A stretch of DNA of 64,000 bases from CBDAPX01 sp965198725 (GTDB taxonomy: Bacteria > Pseudomonadota > Alphaproteobacteria > Rhodobacterales > Rhodobacteraceae). The notes below the pieces were generated by a model that worked only from the letters and a program-made list of their open reading frames with translations, had not been told where the DNA came from and ran no database searches. The first letter of the stretch is position 1, and the number at the start of each line of letters is the position of its first letter. The position numbers were made by a program, and so were the translations under genes. The DNA lies in the NCBI GenBank assembly GCA_965198725.1, contig CBDAPX010000001.1, positions 2,480,001 through 2,544,000 on the forward strand, in the 5' to 3' direction. Below, one piece after another: positions 1 to 7,209 of the stretch.

Positions 1-56
1 GCGCGAGCGATCTTTGGCGCGGTAGTGGACTGACGCGCGGCGGCTTACGGTTTCGA

Positions 57-350
57 TTATTCGACGTTGATCGTCTGGCGCAATGCGCCGCTTTCCCGAT
101 CAAAGATCAGGATCTCATCATCTGCCGTCACAACCGCATACCAATCGTCTGAAACGGTAAAGGCTGTGGCGCGCGTGCCGTCGGGCAGAGTGATGGCATC
201 TGGCAAAGCCGGGGCAGGGCCATTGTAGCGGATGACAATCAGTGACGTGATCAGTACAAGCCCGCCAATCATCACGGCGGTCAGCACCGTCACCAGTCGC
301 CGTAAAAAGCGCAGGTTTGCCGGTTCTTCCGGAAAGTCAGGAGTTTCCAT
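57..350 (-). CDS. small membrane-anchored protein, DUF6476-like
   Basis: A 97-residue protein with one hydrophobic segment at about residues 18-40, preceded by basic residues, and a C-terminal soluble stretch (about 50-97). It is probably a membrane-anchored protein with an outward-facing tail. The longer open frame to 812 was rejected because its upstream part is the antisense of the pseudouridine synthase gene. The chosen ATG (350-348) lies inside CCATGG and shares two bases with the start codon of the divergent neighbour, an arrangement I recall for DUF6476 genes in Rhodobacterales. The function is unknown and the family assignment is from memory. Confidence 0.6.
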   Translation of the reverse strand: METPDFPEEPANLRFLRRLVTVLTAVMIGGLVLITSLIVIRYNGPAPALPDAITLPDGTRATAFTVSDDWYAVVTADDEILIFDRESGALRQTINVE

Positions 351-1395
351 GGCCCAGAGCCTTGTCACATTCGAGATCGCGGAAAACCCGCCGCCGCGCC
401 TTGATAAGGCGCTTTCGCGCGATGTGCCAGAGGCCGCGGCGCTGTCGCGGACCCGCCTGGCGCGCTTGTTGGGCGCCGGGGCGGTTACGGTGGACGGCGC
501 GGTGATCACCGATCCCAAAGCCAAGGTGGCAGAGGGTGCGCAGATCGTAATCACGGTTGAGGTGGCCGATGACAGCCATATCGCGGCCGAGGATATCCCG
601 CTTGACGTCGTTTTTGAGGATGCCGACCTGATCGTCGTCAACAAACCGGCCGGGATGGTGGTGCACCCTGCGCCGGGCTCGCCATCGGGCACTTTGGTCA
701 ATGCCTTGTTGCACCATTGCGGGGCTGATCTGTCTGGCGTGGGCGGTGTGAAACGCCCCGGGATCGTGCATCGGATCGACAAGGAAACCAGCGGCCTTTT
801 GGTCGTTGCCAAGTCTGACGCGGCCCATCACGGCTTGGCCGCCCAGTTTGAGGCGCATACAGCAGAGCGGTATTATCAGGCGCTGTGTTACGGCATGCCT
901 GACGCTAATGACCCACGGCTGCGCGGTGTCAAAGGCGTCAGTTTCGAACCCGGCAATGTCATGTGCATCACCACCCATCTGGCGCGGCACAAAACGGACC
1001 GCCAAAAGCAAGCGGTCCTGTTTCAAGGTGGGCGGCATGCGGTGACCCGGGTTCGGATCGTGGAACGGTTTGGAATGCCATCCGTGCTGTCTTTGGTGGA
1101 ATGCTGGCTTGAAACCGGCCGGACCCACCAGATCAGGGTTCATATGGCCCATGCCGGTCATGGTTTGATTGGTGATCCGATCTATGGCGGGCGGCGGAAA
1201 TTGTCGTCAAAATCGCTGGGGCCTGCGCAAATAGACGCCGTTCAAGGCTTTGACCGGCAGGCGTTGCATGCCGCCGTTCTGGGCTTTGAGCACCCCATTA
1301 CCGGCGCACACTTGCGGTTCGACGCTCCGTTACCTCCCGATTTTCAGGGATTATTAACCATTTTGAGCGCCGGAAAGTTCGATCACCTGCGTTGA
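349..1395 (+). CDS. RluA-family (RluD-like) 23S rRNA pseudouridine synthase
   Basis: Converts uridine to pseudouridine in RNA, most likely large-subunit rRNA. The protein has 348 residues. An S4-like RNA-binding domain covers about residues 15-75 and the catalytic domain follows, with the family motif HRIDKETSGL at 141-150, where Asp144 is the expected catalytic aspartate. ATG 349 was preferred over the upstream in-frame start at 232 because it begins the conserved S4 region and the extension reads antisense to the divergent membrane-protein gene. rpoH follows about 150 bases downstream behind its own promoter. RluD is the closest type by domain layout, but the exact target uridines cannot be told. 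Confidence 0.88.
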   Translation: MAQSLVTFEIAENPPPRLDKALSRDVPEAAALSRTRLARLLGAGAVTVDGAVITDPKAKVAEGAQIVITVEVADDSHIAAEDIPLDVVFEDADLIVVNKPAGMVVHPAPGSPSGTLVNALLHHCGADLSGVGGVKRPGIVHRIDKETSGLLVVAKSDAAHHGLAAQFEAHTAERYYQALCYGMPDANDPRLRGVKGVSFEPGNVMCITTHLARHKTDRQKQAVLFQGGRHAVTRVRIVERFGMPSVLSLVECWLETGRTHQIRVHMAHAGHGLIGDPIYGGRRKLSSKSLGPAQIDAVQGFDRQALHAAVLGFEHPITGAHLRFDAPLPPDFQGLLTILSAGKFDHLR

Positions 1396-1475
1396 CATGA
1401 ACAGCACATGCGCGTGAGCGCGCTGTTGCAAAGCTTACAGTGGTAGCGATTTGAGACAATATAACACCCACGCCC

Positions 1476-1504
1476 CTTGAAACGGGGCCATACCTGACCC
1501 ATAT
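1476..1504 (+). promoter_or_regulatory. predicted sigma-32 (heat-shock) promoter of rpoH
   Basis: A perfect -35 CTTGAAA (1476-1482) and a -10 CCCATAT (1498-1504) are separated by 15 bases. This matches the classical heat-shock consensus. Transcription would start near 1511, leaving a leader of about 40 bases before the rpoH ATG. It predicts that RpoH stimulates its own gene, as known for Caulobacter rpoH P2. The -35 also sits in a small inverted repeat (GCCCC-GGGGC), which could be an alternative reason for its conservation. Confidence 0.65.
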
Positions 1505-1527
1505 CCTATGTTAAGCCCTTAAACATT

Positions 1528-1538
1528 GGGGGGGGGGG
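1528..1538 (+). repeat. run of eleven G just upstream of rpoH
   Basis: Eleven consecutive G occupy the rpoH leader. Their 3' end runs into GGAG (1537-1540), the likely ribosome binding site, 9 bases before the ATG. Length changes would alter the leader but not the distance from GGAG to the start codon. Confidence 0.85.
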
Positions 1539-1549
1539 AGAAAGACAAA

Positions 1550-2446
1550 ATGGCCAATTACGCAAACTTGCCAGCCCCGACACCAGAAGGTGGATTGAAC
1601 CGCTATATGCAGGAAATCCGCAAATTCCCGCTGTTGGAGCCCGAAGAAGAATACATGCTGGCCAAGCGCTGGGTGGAAGAGCAGGATGCCGCGTCTGCGC
1701 ACAAGCTCGTCACATCACACCTGCGCCTGGCGGCCAAGATCGCTATGGGATACCGGGGCTATGGACTGCCGCAGGCCGAGGTGATCTCGGAAGCCAACGT
1801 CGGCTTGATGCAAGCCGTGAAGCGGTTTGACCCCGAAAAAGGGTTCCGTCTGGCAACCTATGCCATGTGGTGGATCCGTGCCTCGATTCAGGAATATATC
1901 CTGCGGTCGTGGTCCTTGGTGAAAATGGGCACAACCAGCGCGCAGAAGAAGTTGTTTTTCAACCTGCGTAAGGCAAAAGCCAAACTGGGCGCTCTGGAAG
2001 AAGGCGACCTGCGGCCTGAAAACGTCAAACGGATCGCAACCGATCTGGGCGTGACCGAGGATGAAGTGATCAGCATGAACCGCCGCTTGTCCGGCGGGGA
2101 TGCCTCGCTGAACGCAACCGTCGGCACCGAAGGCGACAGCGCCATGCAATGGCAGGACTGGCTGGAAGACGAAGATGCCGATCAGGCCGGTGACTACGAA
2201 GCCCGCGATGAGCTGGAAGCCCGTCGAGAGCTTTTGGCGCAGGCCTTGGACGTGCTGAATGATCGGGAAAAGGACATCCTGACCCAACGCCGTCTGGCCG
2301 AACAATCTGTGACGCTTGAAGAGTTGAGCGGACAGTATGACGTCAGCCGTGAACGTATCCGCCAGATCGAAGTGCGGGCGTTTGAAAAGCTGCAAAAACG
2401 GATGCGCGATCTGGCCCGTGAAAAGGGCATGCTCGCCACCGCGTAA
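1550..2446 (+). CDS. rpoH: heat-shock sigma factor RpoH (sigma-32)
   Basis: Alternative sigma factor that directs RNA polymerase to heat-shock promoters. The protein has 298 residues, the usual size. Region 2 includes the -10 recognition helix around 93-113. The RpoH box lies at about 131-142 (QKKLFFNLRKAK), which separates RpoH from other group 3 sigmas. A C-terminal region-4 helix-turn-helix lies at about 255-290. ATG 1550 was chosen because GGAG sits 9 bases before it. An in-frame TTG at 1526 would translate the G run as glycines and is unlikely. A heat-shock-type promoter precedes the gene, suggesting autoregulation, and a hairpin terminator follows. It may be one of two RpoH paralogues, as in related species. 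Confidence 0.96.
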   Translation: MANYANLPAPTPEGGLNRYMQEIRKFPLLEPEEEYMLAKRWVEEQDAASAHKLVTSHLRLAAKIAMGYRGYGLPQAEVISEANVGLMQAVKRFDPEKGFRLATYAMWWIRASIQEYILRSWSLVKMGTTSAQKKLFFNLRKAKAKLGALEEGDLRPENVKRIATDLGVTEDEVISMNRRLSGGDASLNATVGTEGDSAMQWQDWLEDEDADQAGDYEARDELEARRELLAQALDVLNDREKDILTQRRLAEQSVTLEELSGQYDVSRERIRQIEVRAFEKLQKRMRDLAREKGMLATA

Positions 2447-2463
2447 CGAGTGTTTATTGTGAA

Positions 2464-2501
2464 CAAAAGGGGCAGCGCCGTGGCGTTGCCCTTTTCATTT
2501 T
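2464..2501 (+). terminator. imperfect intrinsic terminator after rpoH
   Basis: AAAAGGGGCAGCGC pairs imperfectly with GCGTTGCCCTTTT, followed by CATTTT. It lies between convergent genes and could act in both directions because of the A/T flanks. Confidence 0.65.
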
Positions 2502-2504
2502 GAC

Positions 2505-2741
2505 CTACGAAGCGGCCAAGGACCCACGGCCAAACAAGCGCAGCAGCTTCAATGCTTGGTGCGGTTTCATGTCAAGCCGCGTGACCCGCGCCAGATCGGC
2601 CATAACCACTGTCCCTGACCAAGCCGACGGTGAGCCGGGCAAAAACAGCGTTGCCTGTGTGTCGTTGCGTTCCACTTCAAAAGCAATCTGATCGTAATCG
2701 TCAAACTTGACCAGCACAGGGCGGATAACTTGTTCAAGGTC
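2505..2741 (-). pseudogene. C-terminal remnant of a DUF502-like membrane protein gene
   Basis: About 78 codons remain open on the minus strand up to the IS element. The peptide includes TLFLPGSPSAWSG and ends in ALKLLRLFGRGSLAAS, a pattern I recognise from the C-terminus of one branch of DUF502 proteins (a P-S-A/P-x-x-SG loop followed by a GRGS tail). The N-terminal membrane part is missing. The bases beyond the IS do not continue it: in this frame a stop is met about 16 codons upstream, and that DNA encodes a different gene start. The gene was therefore broken by a deletion or island event at this point. The family call is tentative. Confidence 0.5.
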
Positions 2742-2789
2742 TGAAGCGCCCCTTGTTTGCCGGAGACCCAGAAGTAAGGATACTGGGTC

Positions 2790-3122
2790 ATGGGAAAGAC
2801 AAAGAACGGAACACGTTATCCAGAGGAATTGCGCGCACGAGCGGTGCGGATGGTCTTGGATCACGAGAGCGAATACACGAGCAGATCGGCAGCACTTTTG
2901 TCGATCTCTCAGAAGGTTGGGTGCAGCAGAGACAGCCTTCGTATCTGGGTCAAGCAACACGAGGCGGATACCGGCAAACGCGATGGCGTGACCTCTGCAG
3001 AGCGGGATCGCATCAAAGAACTTGAGCGCGAGAACCGGCAGTTGCGTCAGGCAAATGAGATCCTGAAGAAGGCATCTGCTTATTTTGCTCAGGCGGAGCT
3101 CGACCGCCCATTCCGCAAATGA
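2790..3122 (+). CDS. IS3-family transposase OrfA (copy 1)
   Basis: A 110-residue DNA-binding subunit of an IS3-family transposase. The N-terminal half (about 8-60) is the helix-turn-helix of the HTH_Tnp_1 type. About residues 70-100 form a leucine-zipper-like coiled coil (IKELERENRQLRQANEIL) used for multimerisation in this family. Its stop TGA (3120-3122) overlaps the orfB ATG (3119-3121), so OrfB could be made by translational coupling. An OrfAB fusion would need a frameshift near the same place. Confidence 0.93.
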   Translation: MGKTKNGTRYPEELRARAVRMVLDHESEYTSRSAALLSISQKVGCSRDSLRIWVKQHEADTGKRDGVTSAERDRIKELERENRQLRQANEILKKASAYFAQAELDRPFRK

Positions 3123-4018
3123 TTGCCTTCATCAAGGATCATCGTGGGGCGCATGGGGTCGAGCCGATCTGTAGAGTTCTCCAGATTGCCCCTTCGACGT
3201 TCTATAAACGCATTGCCATCGAGCGTGATCCCGACCGTGCCTCGGACCGGGCCAAGCGGGATGAGTTTCTGCGCAAAACGATGAAGGATGTTTGGGAGAA
3301 GAACCGTTCTGTCTATGGCGCACGCAAACTATGGCACGCGATGAATCGCGAGAAGATTGATATTGCTCGCTGCACTGTAGAACGGTTGATGCGCCAGCTT
3401 AGCATTCAAGGCGTCCGGCGCGGAAAGAAGGTCAAAACCACCTGTGGTCAACCTGCGGATCAATGCCCGCTGGACAAGGTCAATCGCCAGTTCAGGGCTT
3501 CAATGCCGAACGAACTGTGGGTGTCCGACTTTACGTTCGTCTCGACCTGGCGCGGGTTCGTCTATGTGGCGTTCGTCATTGATACCTTCGCGAACCGGAT
3601 TGTGGGCTGGAAGGCATCAACAACGCAGGACACGCAGTTTGTCTTAGATGCGCTTGAACAGGCGATCCACGCACGCAGACCCGCTGAGAAACTGATCCAT
3701 CATTCAGATCGCGGCAGCCAATACGTGTCGATCAAGTACACAGAACGGTTGGCCGATGCTGGGCTGGAGCCATCCGTCGGCAGCGTTGGTGACAGCTATG
3801 ACAATGCACTGGCTGAGACGATCATCGGCCTCTTCAAAACCGAAGTCATCAATCAACTAGGTCCGTGGAAGTCCAAGGATCAGGTCGAATGGGAAACCCT
3901 GCTATGGGTGGACTGGTTCAACAAAGAGCGCCCGCTTGAACCACTCGGGTACATCACGCCAATCGAAGCCGAGGAGAGATACGAAGAAGCCTTGAAGTCA
4001 GACAAAATCGCAGCTTGA
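3119..4018 (+). CDS. IS3-family transposase OrfB, DDE catalytic subunit (copy 1)
   Basis: The catalytic part of the IS3-family transposase, 299 residues with an rve integrase core. The acidic triad is visible as Asp137 (WVSDFT), Asp197 (HHSDRGSQY) and Glu233 (NALAETIIG), with the family spacing of 35 residues between the last two. The N-terminal HTH_21-like region covers about 50-110. It differs from copy 2 at residue 272, proline here and leucine there (base 3933). The gene is intact and ends about 40 bases before the right inverted repeat. Confidence 0.95.
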   Translation: MIAFIKDHRGAHGVEPICRVLQIAPSTFYKRIAIERDPDRASDRAKRDEFLRKTMKDVWEKNRSVYGARKLWHAMNREKIDIARCTVERLMRQLSIQGVRRGKKVKTTCGQPADQCPLDKVNRQFRASMPNELWVSDFTFVSTWRGFVYVAFVIDTFANRIVGWKASTTQDTQFVLDALEQAIHARRPAEKLIHHSDRGSQYVSIKYTERLADAGLEPSVGSVGDSYDNALAETIIGLFKTEVINQLGPWKSKDQVEWETLLWVDWFNKERPLEPLGYITPIEAEERYEEALKSDKIAA

Positions 4019-4059
4019 AATACGAACTCAATAGTCTCCGCCAAAACTGGGGCGGTTCA

Positions 4060-4219
4060 GTCAGCCAATGTCAGATTTGTTGGTTGAGCCCTTTCTCAGC
4101 TTCTTCGCCCGCGCAGGGCTGTTGTCAAAACATTCAAGGAACGCAAAAGGAAACTCAGCCGGGTCAAACGGCTGTTCGGCTAACTCGGTAATTGCTTGTT
4201 CGATCTCAACGGCGTTCAT
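4060..4219 (-). pseudogene. N-terminal fragment of an MmeI-like (type IIL) DNA methyltransferase gene
   Basis: Fifty-two codons from ATG 4219 to the IS junction read MNAVEIEQAITEL...PFDPAEFPFAFLE...NKSDIG. I recognise this as the opening of large class I SAM-dependent methyltransferases of the MmeI/YeeA kind, which combine restriction and modification and commonly sit on defence islands. Everything after SDIG is missing: the frame meets a stop at the IS edge and the DNA on the other side of the IS belongs to a DUF502-like gene. It is probably a non-functional relic of a genomic island at tRNA-Asn. Confidence 0.6.
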
Positions 4220-4538
4220 GGTTCCGATTCAACAGACGCTGTCGCCGAACCACAAGATCAAATCGCATATTTTGTTGCTTACCGGGCTAGCCAAACGACA
4301 TGCAGGCGTCTCTGGTTGGCCCGCGCGCTGCTAATCGTCGATGTGCCAAAAAGGAATCGGGGGAATTTCAGTGTGCTACACGGAGGCGAATGCTGGGCCA
4401 ATTTTGTGTGCCTCTTATGTGCCTCCACATGTGCTAAAAGGGCTAACCTCACGTGAACAGAGGGCGAACAAGGGGTTTGCCCAAAAATATTTGCACGCGC
4501 GCAACGCTATGCAAATTATTGATTCCACGGAAAAATAT
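4220..4538. other. gene-free stretch between island relic and tRNA-Asn
   Basis: About 320 bases with no convincing gene; the short open frames here have no recognisable product. It would contain the promoter of the truncated methyltransferase gene. Its end at the 3' side of tRNA-Asn is where integrases usually insert, but I saw no second copy of the tRNA 3' end in the window to mark an attachment site. Confidence 0.6.
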
Positions 4539-4613
4539 TGGCTCCGGCGGTAGGGATCGAACCTACGACCAATTGATTAACAGTCAACTGCTCTACCGCT
4601 GAGCTACGCCGGA
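4539..4613 (-). tRNA. tRNA-Asn (GTT)
   Basis: A 75-base cloverleaf read on the minus strand from TCCGGCGTAGCTC to a genome-encoded CCA. The anticodon loop CTGTTAA gives anticodon GTT. The acceptor stem TCCGGCG pairs with CGCCGGA, and the T arm contains GGTTCGATCCC. Its 3' end faces the IS and methyltransferase relic, a common position for integrated islands. Confidence 0.97.
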
Positions 4614-4681
4614 ACGGTTCGCGCCGTATAGCAATGCGCAAAACCCGCGACAAGAGGGTTGGTGCGCATTTCTGCAAATTT

Positions 4682-5599
4682 TTAGGTCGTTGCGGTTTTG
4701 CGTTGAAATTGTGCCTCTGCGGTGAGGTCTCCAATCGGTTCCACTTTGGATTTCTGATGTAAATCAACAAGATGAGCAAAGACGTTCCGGCTGGCCGCTG
4801 GCAGTAAGGCATCGGGCGTGTCGGTATAAATCTGCCGGGCAAGCTCGGTTGCGCTGGCCGGGTGGGACTGTAGCGCGTCCAGGATAGAGGTTTCTCGGCC
4901 CAACCGATGCGCAAGCAGCCATTCGGTGCGCGCGCGCGGGTCAGTGACCGGCGCGCCGTGGCCGGGATAGAAGATGCGCCAGTCTTCCTCGAGAAGCCGG
5001 TGACACGAGGTCATGAAATCCGTCAGGTCCCCGTCCGGAGGGGAAACCAGCGAACTGGCCCAGCCCATGACATGGTCTGCTGTAAAACAGGCGTCGCCCC
5101 ATCCCAAGGCGATGTGATTGCCCAAATGCCCCGGTGTATGGATGACCCGCAGGTCCCAATCAGGGCCAGAGATGACATCGCCGTCCTGCAGGGTTTCGTC
5201 GGGTGCAAAGGCATGGTCAATGCCTTCCCCGCCACCCGTGAAGCCTTGTTCGGCCAGCCGGGCCATGATCTGGCTGCGCCCCGCTGTTGCGCCGCCATAG
5301 GCTAGAATAGGGGCTCCTGTGGCTTCGGATAGGGGTTTGGCCAGTGGGGAATGATCCAAATGGCTGTGCGTGACGAAGATGTGGGTCACGCGTTGTGTCG
5401 AGGTCAGCGCCTTTTGAATGGCGGCCAAATGGTCGGGATGATCAGGGCCGGGGTCAATCACCGCGATGTCCTGCGTCCCCAGAAGATAGGTGTTCGTGCC
5501 CAGATAAGTCATCGGAGACGGGTTTGGCGCCAACAACAACCGCAACCCGGGTTCCAGTGTCAGGGGTCTGGGCTTGAATTCACCGGCGTTTTGGCTCAT
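4682..5599 (-). CDS. MBL-fold metallo-hydrolase (LACTB2-like)
   Basis: A 305-residue metallo-beta-lactamase-fold hydrolase. The metal-binding motif THSHLDH is at 77-83; further histidines and aspartates follow (HTPGHLGNH, FTADHVMG, YPGHGAP), as in the LACTB2/glyoxalase II-like branch. No signal peptide is visible, so it is expected in the cytoplasm. The C-terminal third resembles the winged-helix tail of LACTB2 proteins. It is divergent from a histidine kinase gene with 40 bases between the starts. The substrate cannot be told: a thioester, nucleic acid or small ester are all possible for this fold. Confidence 0.85.
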   Translation of the reverse strand: MSQNAGEFKPRPLTLEPGLRLLLAPNPSPMTYLGTNTYLLGTQDIAVIDPGPDHPDHLAAIQKALTSTQRVTHIFVTHSHLDHSPLAKPLSEATGAPILAYGGATAGRSQIMARLAEQGFTGGGEGIDHAFAPDETLQDGDVISGPDWDLRVIHTPGHLGNHIALGWGDACFTADHVMGWASSLVSPPDGDLTDFMTSCHRLLEEDWRIFYPGHGAPVTDPRARTEWLLAHRLGRETSILDALQSHPASATELARQIYTDTPDALLPAASRNVFAHLVDLHQKSKVEPIGDLTAEAQFQRKTATT

Positions 5600-5639
5600 T
5601 TCGCTTTTCCTCTGGCACGCTCAATGCTTAGGCTTACCC

Positions 5640-6962
5640 ATGTCGTTCAAGTGGCTCAAACAATATATGCCCAAAGGGCTTTACGGTCGCGCCGCCCTGA
5701 CATTGCTGTTTCCAATTGTCCTGTTGCAGGTTTTCGTCTCGGTTATCTTCATTCAGCGGCATTTCGAAGACGTCACCACACAAATGACAGCTGCTGTCAT
5801 CCGAGAATTGCGGTTGGTACAATCCGATGCCGCGACACACGACACCGAAGCCGAAGCGCTGGAGGCGATGCGCAGTTATGCACCGGCGTTGAATATCAGC
5901 GTGGAATTTATCAAAGCCGATGACATTCCGGCTGATAACTCTCTGTTTTGGTACGACTTTTCAGGTCGTGTCATCATCGCGATCATGGAAGAGCAATTGC
6001 CCGGTTTCTATGTGGCGCGCATGGATGTTCCGCGCCGCGTTACGGTGTTTCTGGCGTCCGATCTGGGACCGATGAGTGTTGAATTCAGCCGCCGACGTGT
6101 GTCCGCCGCCGCACCGCATCAATTGCCTGTGGCGATGGTTTTCTTTGCCCTTGTCCTGACGGTGATTTCGTTCATCTATCTGCGCAATCAGCTGCGACCA
6201 ATCACACGGTTGGCCGATGCTGCCACGGCTTTTGGCCGGGGGCAGCATACGCCGTATACGCCGTCAGGCGCTGTCGAGGTCAGGGCAGCAGGCGGAGCGT
6301 TTGTGGATATGCGTGCCCGGATCGAACGGCATATTGAGCAGCGCACATTGATGCTGTCGGGGGTCAGCCACGACATGCGCACGCCTTTGACGCGGCTCAA
6401 GCTGGGCTTGTCCATGATTGATGAGGAAGACGCGGAACCGCTTTTGCATGATGTGGATGAGTTGGAACGCCTGCTGGACGAGTTTCTGAACTTTGCCAAG
6501 GGGATGGCCGAGGGGGCCACAGAACCTGTTGATCCCGTTGCCCTTGTACGCAGCGTGGTCAGTGACGCAAAGCGCACCGGCAAAGACGTGTCGCTGCATG
6601 AGGCGGGGGATGGTCCGGACGCGATCGCATTGCGTCCGATTGCAATGCGACGCGCCTTGGAAAACCTGGTCGGCAATGCGGTCCAATATGGGGAGCGATG
6701 CGAATTGTCCGTTCTGTTCTCGGATAAGTCGGTGTGCTTCCGGGTCGAAGATGATGGGCCTGGCATTCCGCCCCAAGAACGAGAGCAGGCGCTTAAACCT
6801 TTCGCGCGTTTGGACCCGGCCCGAAATCAGAACAAGGGCGGCGGTGTTGGTCTGGGGCTGGCCATCACCGTCGACGTGGCGCGGGCGCATGGCGGCATGC
6901 TGCGATTGAGCCAAAGCGAACGGCTGGGCGGTTTGTGTGCCGATATTGTGTTGGCGCGGTAG
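5640..6962 (+). CDS. EnvZ-like sensor histidine kinase
   Basis: A 440-residue membrane sensor kinase. TM1 is at about 19-38, a periplasmic domain at 40-160, TM2 at about 162-182, a HAMP domain to about 232, and the H-box SHDMRTPLTRLKL has the phospho-accepting His244. The ATPase domain shows the N-box (ENLVGNAVQYG), G1 (EDDGPGIP) and G2 (GGVGLGLAI). The H-box and layout match EnvZ/OmpR-type osmosensors. No response regulator gene adjoins it, so its partner must be encoded elsewhere. ATG 5640 was chosen because it begins just before the first membrane helix; the upstream extension reads antisense to the divergent hydrolase gene. Confidence 0.88.
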   Translation: MSFKWLKQYMPKGLYGRAALTLLFPIVLLQVFVSVIFIQRHFEDVTTQMTAAVIRELRLVQSDAATHDTEAEALEAMRSYAPALNISVEFIKADDIPADNSLFWYDFSGRVIIAIMEEQLPGFYVARMDVPRRVTVFLASDLGPMSVEFSRRRVSAAAPHQLPVAMVFFALVLTVISFIYLRNQLRPITRLADAATAFGRGQHTPYTPSGAVEVRAAGGAFVDMRARIERHIEQRTLMLSGVSHDMRTPLTRLKLGLSMIDEEDAEPLLHDVDELERLLDEFLNFAKGMAEGATEPVDPVALVRSVVSDAKRTGKDVSLHEAGDGPDAIALRPIAMRRALENLVGNAVQYGERCELSVLFSDKSVCFRVEDDGPGIPPQEREQALKPFARLDPARNQNKGGGVGLGLAITVDVARAHGGMLRLSQSERLGGLCADIVLAR

Positions 6963-7027
6963 GGGGCAATTCCACAGCGATGAAAGCGCCTGATTGGAGC
7001 AAAACGATCAAGTGGAAAGCTGGAGAG

Positions 7028-7104
7028 TGGTAGGCCCGGCAGGACTTGAACCCGCAACCAAAGCGTTATGAGCGCTCTGCTCTAACCAATTGAGCTACAG
7101 GCCC
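7028..7104 (-). tRNA. tRNA with CAT anticodon, probably tRNA-Ile2 (lysidine)
   Basis: A 77-base cloverleaf on the minus strand from GGGCCTGTAGCTC to an encoded CCA, with anticodon loop CTCATAA. CAT tRNAs are initiator Met, elongator Met or Ile2. The acceptor stem has C4-G69 and C5-G68, the pairs known to mark tRNA-Ile2 for the lysidine synthase TilS, so it probably reads AUA as isoleucine. Elongator Met is the alternative. Confidence 0.85.
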
Positions 7105-7209
7105 AGCACCTGCCTTCCGTATCATGATGAAGGGGCGCGTCAAGCCTAACCGTTGCATGCGCGGGCGCAATCGACTAACCCGCGCTCAAACATGTACGAG
7201 AGGATGGCT

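Larger units (their letters stand above)
2742..4059 (+). mobile_element. complete IS3-family insertion sequence, copy 1
   Basis: A 1318-base element bounded by imperfect inverted repeats: left TGAAGCGCCCC...GCCGGAGAC, right (reverse complement) TGAACCGCCCC...GGCGGAGAC. It carries orfA and orfB overlapping by ATGA. A 3-base direct repeat GTC flanks it (2739-2741 and 4060-4062), as expected for IS3-family transposition. I found only two base differences from the copy at 53090-54407. Both ends and the DDE residues are intact, so it should be able to move. Confidence 0.95.

Noticed and set aside
1..56. Possible 3' end of a plus-strand gene (frame 1 reads to TGA at 31-33)
   Set aside because: Only ten codons are visible and another frame is also open, so no product can be supported.
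337..1161. Long minus-strand frame inside the pseudouridine synthase gene
   Set aside because: It has no recognisable domain and lies fully antisense to a gene with strong catalytic motifs; GC-rich codon use keeps such frames open.
4196..4553. Short plus-strand frames between the methyltransferase relic and tRNA-Asn
   Set aside because: There is no ribosome site or family pattern, and one runs into the tRNA.
4539..4613. Attachment-site duplication for an integrated element
   Set aside because: I found no second copy of the tRNA-Asn 3' end in the window, so the boundary cannot be shown.
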